From assembly GCA_020433835.1 (NCBI GenBank), contig JAGRBY010000070.1:1-18987 (forward strand): a stretch of 18,987 nucleotides of DNA. Reading direction: 5' to 3'. This DNA comes from Anaerolineae bacterium. GTDB lineage: Bacteria; Chloroflexota; Anaerolineae; 4572-78; J111. Shown piece after piece: positions 1 through 6,459 of this stretch. Below the pieces are notes generated by a model that saw only the letters and a list, made by a program, of their open reading frames with translations, did no database searches and was not told where the DNA came from. Positions within the stretch are counted from its first letter, which is position 1. Every line of letters begins with the position of its first letter. The position numbers and the translations under genes were made by a program.

Positions 1-2282
1 TAATCCAGGTTAGCATCGAACATGGCCTGCCCCAGCGCGTTTGCCAGCGGGCGGGCCAGCACAAATGAAAGCGGCACCGATATAATCCAACTAAATACGC
101 CCTGCAACACGCCCTCCATCACAAACATACCCATAATGGTCATAGAGCGAGCGCCAATGGCCCGCATTACGCCAATTTCTCGGGTGCGCTCCACAACGCT
201 AATCGAGAGCGATCCCATTAGCCCAATGCCGCCGACCATCGCCACAATAACAGCCAGCCCCATCAACATAGTGGTGGTGATGCTAAACTGACTCACCGCG
301 TTAACGATATCATCGGGGGTGGTGCCGGTTGAAAAAACATCGATATCCATATTGCGATCTTCGTAATTATCTTTAAGCTGCTGATAGATCGCCTCGACAT
401 CTTGCGGGCTGTGCGAGACGGTGCTTACAAACAGCCGATCCCCATCGTTATATTTTTTGGTGGCGTTGAATACGGCGGCTTCAGGCGCGTAAATCGGTTC
501 GGTATCAAACCCGCCGCTAAAAATAATCTGAAACAAGCCGACCACCTGCCATTCGTCATCACCCAACTCAAACAAGTTGAGCGTGACGATGTCGCCCACA
601 TTGATGTTGTTGTCTTCGGCGGTGTCCCGGTTGATAACGATGACGTGCGTATCACCCGGCTCCAGCCAACGGCCGGCCACAATGAGCGGGTGGTACATCG
701 CGCTGCCCTCAGGAATGCCGATCAACTCTGCGCCAACCCCGGCCTCTTGCGTGCTTTGCCCTTCCTTTAAAATTGCCGCCGGAGTAGTAAACCAGGTTTC
801 GGCTTCATCAACGCCCCGCACTTTATGAGCCATCGTCTCAACCCGATCGGTGCGCTGCGGGTCTCGAAAACCAATCCGCACATCAAAGCCGCGCCGATTC
901 ATATCGGTGTTGAGGGTGTAGGTAATTGATGTTGACAGACTCATCACGATCAAAAACATCGTACCGGCCCCAACCAGCACCAGTTGGGTTAGAATCAGCC
1001 TTCCCTTGCGCCGAAACAGGTTGCCCAGCGCGATAGCGTACGGCGACGATAAAAAGCGCTGGCCAAGGCGCTCCACCCTCTTATCGAGCGGGCTGGAGCC
1101 GAAATCACCGCCCAGGCCATAAGAAGCAATGGCTTCGCGCACGGTGATGGCGGCACCCGACAGCACCGGCCACAGCGCGGCCAGCAGCGGGATCAGCGTT
1201 GCCGCGATAATCTGGTACAGAACAGCCCGTATAGAGATTTGAAAAACCTCGTAATCAATGTTGAACAGGTTGAGAAACCACTTGCTGATGCCGTAAGCCA
1301 CCAACGCCCCAAAGGGCAGCGAGATAATAAAGGCCAGCGAACCATAAATTAAAACCGCAGCCATATACACTTTGAGGATCGCACCGGTTGTGCCGCCAAC
1401 CGCCTTGATCATGCCAATCTGGTTGGTTTGCTGGGTGATCAAAGCCGTCATGGTATTGGTCACCAAAATCACGCTCATTCCCAGCGAGATGATAGCCAAG
1501 ATCTGTAAAACCAGGTTAATGCCCTCGATAAACCTGCGACCCCAATGCTCCTCGGGATCTTGGTAGTTGGTAAAGTTAACGCCGACGTCTTCTTTAGCCA
1601 GCCGGTCTTTAATCTCAGAAGCCATTTCATGGGCAAAATCGGCGCTGTAGGGCGTAACGCGGATAAACAGGTTTTTATATTCACCTTCAGGGATGTTGAA
1701 GCGTTCCAGCCCCTGGGCATCGGTGAAAAAGACGGCATCACCGCCAAAGTCAGGCGGTTCGACAAAGTTATGCCGGATTTTACCGGTGATGGGCAGAGCA
1801 CGGTCGCTTTTGTCCAGTTCGAAAATGACTTTATCGCCAATGTTGATGCCGAAGGTTTGGCTCGATAGCCGCTCGATGCCGAATTTATCTTTTTTCGGCC
1901 ATTCACCCTCTTTAAGTTGGAGGATGTCGTAGGTCTGATCCTCGTAATCTTTGCGCATGATCAGCCGCGCGGCCCGCCACTCGTCTTCGGGATGAACTTT
2001 GTAGCGAACGCCTACTTCATTGGCAACCTCAATATCCTCGATGCCTTTGATTTTGGTAAGCCGATTGGCTGTCGTTTCGTCGATGCCCCGATCGAGAACC
2101 ATAAATATATGGGAAGGCACAACCGCCTGGTGAGCGCGGTCCATACCGGTCAGGAGTTGATCGACCATGCCGAATACCGCCCCAATGGCAAACACTCCGG
2201 CAGAGATGCTCAACACAGCCAATATAGTGCGAACTTTATTGTCCCAAATGTCTGACCAGACTTTATACCAAATAACGTTCAT
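1..2282 (-). CDS. FtsX/MacB-type ABC transporter permease, C-terminal end cut by the window
   Basis: The frame is open from an ATG at 2282 down to base 1, 760 codons with no stop, and three internal checkpoints (167, 902, 1412) stay in frame. The protein starts MNVIWYKVWSDIWDNKVRT, followed by a first membrane segment (about residues 20-42) and a large extracytoplasmic domain to about residue 250. Next comes a membrane cluster with TMTALITQQTNQIGMIKAVG (about 275-395), a second extracytoplasmic domain, and a second FtsX module with ERTREIGVMRAIGAR near residue 700. This doubled layout matches the permease at 8388-10811 (807 aa), so roughly 40 residues are missing beyond the window. FtsX/MacB permeases use mechanotransmission to move lipoproteins, peptides or other envelope substrates; the substrate here is unknown. 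It lies 547 bp downstream of the ABC ATPase gene and is its likely partner. The Shine-Dalgarno is weak (AGAAAG). Confidence 0.93.
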   Translation of the reverse strand, partial: MNVIWYKVWSDIWDNKVRTILAVLSISAGVFAIGAVFGMVDQLLTGMDRAHQAVVPSHIFMVLDRGIDETTANRLTKIKGIEDIEVANEVGVRYKVHPEDEWRAARLIMRKDYEDQTYDILQLKEGEWPKKDKFGIERLSSQTFGINIGDKVIFELDKSDRALPITGKIRHNFVEPPDFGGDAVFFTDAQGLERFNIPEGEYKNLFIRVTPYSADFAHEMASEIKDRLAKEDVGVNFTNYQDPEEHWGRRFIEGINLVLQILAIISLGMSVILVTNTMTALITQQTNQIGMIKAVGGTTGAILKVYMAAVLIYGSLAFIISLPFGALVAYGISKWFLNLFNIDYEVFQISIRAVLYQIIAATLIPLLAALWPVLSGAAITVREAIASYGLGGDFGSSPLDKRVERLGQRFLSSPYAIALGNLFRRKGRLILTQLVLVGAGTMFLIVMSLSTSITYTLNTDMNRRGFDVRIGFRDPQRTDRVETMAHKVRGVDEAETWFTTPAAILKEGQSTQEAGVGAELIGIPEGSAMYHPLIVAGRWLEPGDTHVIVINRDTAEDNNINVGDIVTLNLFELGDDEWQVVGLFQIIFSGGFDTEPIYAPEAAVFNATKKYNDGDRLFVSTVSHSPQDVEAIYQQLKDNYEDRNMDIDVFSTGTTPDDIVNAVSQFSITTTMLMGLAVIVAMVGGIGLMGSLSISVVERTREIGVMRAIGARSMTIMGMFVMEGVLQGVFSWIISVPLSFVLARPLANALGQAMFDANLD

Positions 2283-2318
2283 AGCTTTACACTTTCTGAA
2301 ACGATCCGTACCGTTGCC

Positions 2319-2521
2319 GAACGACCTGTACCAACCGCCGAACGACCTGTACCGACCACCAAACGACCTATACCGACCGCCGAACGACCTGTACCAACCG
2401 CCGAACGACCTGTACCGACCGCCGAACGGCCTGTACCGACCGCCGAACGGCCTGTACCAATCGCCGAACGGCCTGTACCAACCGCCGAACGGCCTGTACC
2501 AACCGCCGAACGGCCTGTACC
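2319..2521. repeat. 21-bp tandem repeat array, about 9.7 copies
   Basis: Nine full units begin at 2319, 2340, 2361, 2382, 2403, 2424, 2445, 2466 and 2487, plus a 14-bp partial unit at 2508. The unit is GAACGRCCTGTACC followed by RACCGCC. Units 1-5 carry A at unit position 6 and units 6-10 carry G, so the array grew as two blocks. In the G block each junction reads GCCGAACGGC, a small GCCG/CGGC inverted repeat. A degenerate copy (2298-2318) leads in, and looser copies follow to about 2567. The array sits in the leader of the permease gene, 37 bp before its start codon. There are no unique spacers, so it is not a CRISPR array. Function is unknown. Confidence 0.95.
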
Positions 2522-2525
2522 GCTG

Positions 2526-2555
2526 AAAAACGACTCCTACCATCGAAAAGTCGTT
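2526..2555 (-). terminator. Weak terminator-like hairpin between ATPase and permease genes
   Basis: Read on the minus strand, AACGAC (2555-2550) pairs with GTCGTT (2534-2529) across a 15-nt loop, and the stem runs into a five-T stretch. Six base pairs is short and AT/GC mixed, so this could be a weak or partial terminator, or an attenuator ahead of the repeat array and permease. It may equally be chance structure made by degenerate repeat units. Confidence 0.25.
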
Positions 2556-2614
2556 CCTGCCGTTCCATTTATAATCGGAACACGTCAGAACTTACGCAAA
2601 TGCCTGATTTTGTA

Positions 2615-2635
2615 GCGTAAATTGCCAATTTGCGC
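2615..2635. promoter_or_regulatory. 21-bp palindrome, operator-like
   Basis: GCGTAAATTG and CAATTTGCGC flank a single central C and match as inverted repeats at 9 of 10 positions, with a perfect AAATTG-C-CAATTT core. It lies in the 547-bp gap upstream of the permease gene. The symmetry suits a dimeric DNA-binding protein, but no clear -10/-35 pair was found beside it, and the cognate regulator is not known. Confidence 0.3.
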
Positions 2636-2669
2636 CATTCGTCTGCCCAAAACCTGGAACAATTCATGG

Positions 2670-2754
2670 CATTTCGATGCCGAAGGCGAGAAATCCCTGC
2701 GGCGTTCGGTTGTGGACAACGTTCTAAGGGGATTTCTCGCTAAGCGCTCGAATG
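2670..2754. repeat. MITE/REP-like element with terminal inverted repeats
   Basis: GCGAGAAATCCC at 2686-2697 and GGGATTTCTCGC at 2729-2740 are perfect 12-bp inverted repeats. The similarity extends outward with mismatches (CATTTCGA... on the left, ...TCGAATG on the right), giving arms of about 26-28 bases around a 31-nt centre. The centre itself holds GTTGT-GG-ACAAC. Small dispersed repeats with a 'GGGATTTCTCGC...CTCGAAATGACA' style occur in many environmental bacterial genomes; I recall this pattern but cannot search for it here. There is no coding capacity, so any mobility would depend on a transposase elsewhere. Confidence 0.45.
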
Positions 2755-2829
2755 ACATAGACAGGTTTTAAAAGGTGACAGTCTCTTCGTGATCGGGATG
2801 TTTAAGTGTCTGTTGCGGCTGACAGAAGA

Positions 2830-3573
2830 TTAATAACCAGTCCAGGCTGTTTTGCTGCCGGCGTATTCGTCGCGGGTGATTTTACCGTTGGTGATTTCAA
2901 CTACGCGCGGTACACGTTTGGCCAGCTCTTTATCGTGCGTCACCATGAGCATCGATTTGCCTTCTTCAACCAGTTTGGAGAACAGTTCGAATACATCCTG
3001 GGCCGTGCGGGAGTCGAGGTTACCGGTTGGCTCGTCGCCGACCAGAAGGGGGGGATCGTTGGCCAGGGCGCGGGCAATAGCGGCTCGTTGCTGCTGACCG
3101 CCGGAAACCATACTGGGCAGTTTGTCGGCCTGGTCGGCCAGCCCTACGGTTTCCAGCAGGTGCATGGCTCGCTCGCGGCGCTCTTTGGAGGTGTATTTGT
3201 TGGCAAAGTCCATCGGCAAGATGACGTTTTGCAGCAGGCTGAGGGCGGGCAGCATTTGGAAAAATTGAAAGATGATGCCGACGTTTTCGCCGCGCCAGGC
3301 CGCCAGTTGGTTTTCGGACATTTTGTTCAGGTTGCGGCCCGTAACGACCACTTCGCCGTCGCTGGGCCGGTCGATGCCGGTGATCATGTTGAGCAGCGTC
3401 GATTTACCGTTGCCGGACGGCCCTACAATCGAGACAAATTCGCCGTCTTTGACATCAAACGAGATGCCTTTGAGGATGGTTACTTCGCCGTCACCAACCT
3501 TGAAGCTTTTAACTACATCTTTAATTTGAACCACATATTCGTAATCTTGTTTTTTGTTATTGTTGCCAAACAT
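2830..3573 (-). CDS. ABC transporter ATP-binding protein, LolD/MacB/FtsE-like family
   Basis: This 247-residue cytoplasmic ATPase has every nucleotide-binding motif. Walker A is GPSGNGKS (51-58), the Q-loop glutamine is near 103, the signature is VSGGQ (156-160), Walker B is LLVGDEP (176-182, catalytic Glu181), the D-loop is GNLD, and the switch histidine is H213 in VTHD. The EPTGNLDS stretch and the length are usual for the subfamily that powers FtsX-like permeases (lipoprotein release, macrolide or peptide export). Its ATG begins one base after the TGA of the upstream PFK-like gene, and its Shine-Dalgarno (AGGAC) lies inside that gene, so the two are probably translationally coupled. The FtsX-type permease follows downstream. 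The N-terminus carries about ten extra polar residues ([10 protein letters not shown]) before the domain. Confidence 0.96.
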   Translation of the reverse strand: MFGNNNKKQDYEYVVQIKDVVKSFKVGDGEVTILKGISFDVKDGEFVSIVGPSGNGKSTLLNMITGIDRPSDGEVVVTGRNLNKMSENQLAAWRGENVGIIFQFFQMLPALSLLQNVILPMDFANKYTSKERRERAMHLLETVGLADQADKLPSMVSGGQQQRAAIARALANDPPLLVGDEPTGNLDSRTAQDVFELFSKLVEEGKSMLMVTHDKELAKRVPRVVEITNGKITRDEYAGSKTAWTGY

Positions 3574-3574
3574 G

Positions 3575-4819
3575 TCACTTGTCCTGAACTGCCCAAATTA
3601 GGTTCACTTTTGGCTTGTACTCATGGGCGTTGTACATTTCATCCACATCTACGGCATGGTAGCCTTCGGTTACGATACTGAGCGGGACATCGGTTAAATT
3701 ATAGCGCTGTTGGTAAGCCGTCATCCGGCCAAAGCGCTCTTCACTTAAAAGGCGGGCGGCCATAATGGCAAAGTTGGTGGCCCCCAGCAGATCTTGGCCA
3801 TCGGGGCTGCCGGTTCGCAGCAGGTAGGTTAGTGGTTGTAGAAACACTTCCTCATCGAGCAGATGGGCCAACAGTTCGGCTACAACCATACCGCTGCCGG
3901 CCAACGTGCTGCCGGTTTCCAGAACCTCATCCAGATCGAACTCTGTTTCGTGGGCTTCCGCCGCTTTTTCTTCGGTCATCATCCGCAGCGCCACCGATTT
4001 ACTGCGTGGCGATAGATGCGGGGTGTATTGCAGCAGCTTATCGGGCACAATGCGAGCGCCATCGCTGACCAGCACGACAGCGTAGTTGTTGGGGTTGAGC
4101 TGTTTGTCGTGCTGCACCAGGTAAGCTAGCCGTTCCGGGTTATAAGGCACTTCCGGGATGACCACACGATCAACACCGGCCAAGAAACCGGCCAAGAGCG
4201 TGCTCAAGCCGGAGTTAACGCGGAACGTTTCAACCACCACGACCTGCTCTCGCGATCCGGCCAGCGCCCGCAATTCGTGGATAAAGGCGACACTGCGGGC
4301 CAACCCTGTGCTGAAACCAATGGTGTAATCGGTGCCGTGGATGTTATTGTGAATGGTTTTAGGGATGGCGATAATGGGTACGCCGTCGCTGCTTAAACGG
4401 GCAGCGTGGCGGAGCATATCGTCATCGCCCACGACAATGAGGGCCTTAAAGCCCAGCCGCTCTACAACATCTTTAATATGGTCATTGACGTCAGAAGTCT
4501 CTGCTTGAGAACCATGGTCATCGCGCAGAAACTGTGGGATAAGCCGGTGCGGCACGTAAGACGGATCAACCCGAGAAGCGTGCAAGAAAGAACCGGGGGT
4601 TCGGTCGATAGCCCGCACAATATTTTTGTTTAAGTCAATAAAGTTATTGGTGTAGGTGGTTGGATCTTTGTAGTTGTAGTTGATCAACCCTTCCCAGCCC
4701 TTGCGGATGCCAATCGGTTCAAAACCCACGTCGATAACGCGGTAGACCAAACTTTTGAGGCACATATTGAGGCCGGGTACATCCCCGCCACCCACTAAAA
4801 TACCAACTCGCTTACTCAT
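3575..4819 (-). CDS. Phosphofructokinase-like protein with degenerate active site (probable pseudoenzyme)
   Basis: The 414-residue protein is clearly a PfkA-fold relative: GGGDVPGLN (10-18), SFLHASR (77-83), GTDYTIGFSTG (162-172), IPEVPYNPE. It aligns throughout with the intact paralog at 17774-18922. Key catalytic elements differ. GGDDT becomes GDDDM (131-135). PKTMDND becomes PKTIHNN (153-159), so the Asp known as catalytic base in the family is His157 and the second Asp is Asn159. FGRNSG becomes FRVNSG (199-204), losing a conserved substrate-binding Arg. The bases encoding HNN were read directly. It also has an acidic insertion of about 30 residues (about 268-300). Phosphofructokinase activity is therefore unlikely; ligand binding may persist. 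It sits between a secreted beta-propeller gene and the ABC ATPase gene, ending one base before the latter. A role as sensor or regulatory subunit is inference. Confidence 0.9.
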   Translation of the reverse strand: MSKRVGILVGGGDVPGLNMCLKSLVYRVIDVGFEPIGIRKGWEGLINYNYKDPTTYTNNFIDLNKNIVRAIDRTPGSFLHASRVDPSYVPHRLIPQFLRDDHGSQAETSDVNDHIKDVVERLGFKALIVVGDDDMLRHAARLSSDGVPIIAIPKTIHNNIHGTDYTIGFSTGLARSVAFIHELRALAGSREQVVVVETFRVNSGLSTLLAGFLAGVDRVVIPEVPYNPERLAYLVQHDKQLNPNNYAVVLVSDGARIVPDKLLQYTPHLSPRSKSVALRMMTEEKAAEAHETEFDLDEVLETGSTLAGSGMVVAELLAHLLDEEVFLQPLTYLLRTGSPDGQDLLGATNFAIMAARLLSEERFGRMTAYQQRYNLTDVPLSIVTEGYHAVDVDEMYNAHEYKPKVNLIWAVQDK

Positions 4820-4849
4820 TTTTCTTACGCCCTCTCAAAAGGGGAGGTG

Positions 4850-4888
4850 AGAAATTGGAGCCTGGGAGGTTATTGGTCTCCAATTTCT
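4850..4888. other. Intergenic hairpin upstream of the PFK-like gene
   Basis: AGAAATTGGAG (4850-4860) and CTCCAATTTCT (4878-4888) are perfect 11-bp inverted repeats around a 17-nt loop, in the 88-bp gap between the propeller gene and the PFK-like gene. There is no clean T-run after it on the minus strand. It could tune downstream expression or stabilise processed mRNA ends; termination seems less likely. Confidence 0.5.
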
Positions 4889-4907
4889 TCACACTCCGTA
4901 GTATAAG

Positions 4908-6410
4908 TTATCGCCATGAAAGCATGCGTTCGTCGACGCCGGCGAAGTCCAGTTCGATACCGTCTAACGCTCCGTTAGGGAACATTGGGCGCTGGTTTGA
5001 GCCGTCGGCATTCATAATCCAGATTTCCCATTGGCCGGTGCGGTCGGTAACAAAGGCGATTTGGCTGCTGTCGGGCGACCAGGCCGGTGAGGCATTATTC
5101 CAGCGGTTGTCGGTTTGGCCGTCGCCTTGGGCTCTGCTCATGGTTCTAAAGCCTTCTTCGTTGATGTAAACATCGTTACCATCGTTGTTTTTGCTGGCAA
5201 TGGCATATAGAGGTGTTTCTGTTAACCTCTGCCGGTTGGTGCCATCAAGATTGATGGTGTGGATTTCCCAATTGCCGTCCTGGTTATAGGTGAAGGCTAA
5301 TTTGCTGCCATCCGGCGAAGCGGCCAACCCGCCTCGGTCGCGGTCATCATGGCTAACGGGCTGGCTGGTTTTTGAGTCGGCATTGTACATTCCAATGCCG
5401 TGATCGGTGCGGTAGAAAAGCTTGTTCGGGTCGTTCGGGTGCCAGCTTGCTGCAAAATTATAGCGTGAGCCAGTTCCTAAATCTTCGTAAGCTCCATTTT
5501 CCATGTTCACTTCAGCCAGCCACCAATGGGCATCAGCCGGGATATAGACAAAGAGGCGATAGTCTTTGATTTCGAGCTTTGCAGTTTTGGGAATATAGGG
5601 TTTTTCTCCATTTTCTGCCATACGCCGTAATCTATCGAAACTGTATTTCTCCAGATCGCCTTCTAAACGGCCGCCGTCTTGAAAGCTGAAGACAAGGTTT
5701 TTGCCATCTGCCGACCAGGTGGCCGACTTCATTTCTCGTTTGCCATGGAACCAAGCTCTTTCGTTGGTTCCATCGATATTAATTGTAAACAGTTCATAGC
5801 GTGGATCCCAGCGGGTAAAGACGATTTGGTTGCCATCAGGCGAAAGCTGGGGATCCATACCGTTTGTAACATAGGTTAAACCCGTGCCGTCGGCATTGAT
5901 GACATAGATACCGCCGCCACTTTGGGTTTGGAAAACGAGTTTGCCAGTGCCGTTGCCTTCAACCGGTTGAATCTCGGTTGTGGGGGCGGCGGGAGTGTTG
6001 GTTTGAGCCACCGTCGCAGTGGCCGGCAGTTCTAGCCCATCAACTTGCCAACGGCTTTTGTATTTACTTGTATTGATAACAATTTCTTGGCCACCGGGGT
6101 AGAGTATTGCTTTAACCTGGTAGGTTTCGTTGGGTTTTAACCAATCGGCGCTCGTAATCTGATAACTGGTGACATTGCCCAATTCAGCTAAAACATTGTC
6201 TGTGCGCAGCGTTTCGGCGGTATAGAAGTCGACGGTTCCGGCAAGTTCGGGACGGGTTAGCGATGTGAGAAAGCTTCTAGCGGCAGCACGGGCGAGAATT
6301 GTATCTAAATCTTCTTGAGCCTGTGCCGGTTGGCTTGATGACATCGCGAACGTGATGACAAAACCCAGCACAAGGGCTATTGCAAAGGTTACGTATCTTT
6401 TTACTGTCAT
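4908..6410 (-). CDS. Secreted TolB-like (PD40) beta-propeller protein
   Basis: This 500-residue protein begins with a signal peptide (MTVKRY, hydrophobic 7-22, possible AQA cleavage near 31). Residues 33-130 form a small N-terminal domain, followed by a Pro/Thr-rich linker (130-155) that is typical of exported proteins. The rest is a run of PD40/WD40-like blades: DPQLSPDGNQIVFTR (186-200), SATWSADGKNLVFSF, SWHPNDPNKLFYR, GLAASPDGSKLAFTY and SPAWSPDSSQIAFVTDR (441-457), each followed by 'INxDGTN' turns. TolB-like propellers act as extracytoplasmic binding or scaffold domains; no catalytic site is evident. It lies 49 bp after the adaptor gene and 88 bp before the PFK-like gene, on the same strand, so it is probably the extracellular partner of this transporter operon. 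An AGG element five bases before the ATG supports the start. Confidence 0.9.
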   Translation of the reverse strand: MTVKRYVTFAIALVLGFVITFAMSSSQPAQAQEDLDTILARAAARSFLTSLTRPELAGTVDFYTAETLRTDNVLAELGNVTSYQITSADWLKPNETYQVKAILYPGGQEIVINTSKYKSRWQVDGLELPATATVAQTNTPAAPTTEIQPVEGNGTGKLVFQTQSGGGIYVINADGTGLTYVTNGMDPQLSPDGNQIVFTRWDPRYELFTINIDGTNERAWFHGKREMKSATWSADGKNLVFSFQDGGRLEGDLEKYSFDRLRRMAENGEKPYIPKTAKLEIKDYRLFVYIPADAHWWLAEVNMENGAYEDLGTGSRYNFAASWHPNDPNKLFYRTDHGIGMYNADSKTSQPVSHDDRDRGGLAASPDGSKLAFTYNQDGNWEIHTINLDGTNRQRLTETPLYAIASKNNDGNDVYINEEGFRTMSRAQGDGQTDNRWNNASPAWSPDSSQIAFVTDRTGQWEIWIMNADGSNQRPMFPNGALDGIELDFAGVDERMLSWR

Positions 6411-6459
6411 TATTGCCTGCCTTATAGTTAGAAAACGGGTTAGTAAGTCTCACGCAACA

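Noticed and set aside
2319..2521. Array considered as CRISPR
   Set aside because: Units are directly adjacent without unique spacers, and the period is only 21 bp.
2167..2526. Plus-strand frame coding NDLYQPP/NGLYQPP repeats
   Set aside because: It overlaps the permease start on the other strand and the repeat array. The open frame is a by-product of the 21-bp unit.
2368..2568. Minus-strand frame coding a VQAVRRL heptad repeat protein
   Set aside because: The 21-bp unit is a multiple of three, so several frames stay open on both strands. There is no good ribosome-binding site, and the DNA-level repeat explains the protein pattern.
2806..3681. 291-codon plus-strand frame
   Set aside because: It is fully antisense to the ABC ATPase, whose motifs are complete. 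The composition is that of a shadow frame.
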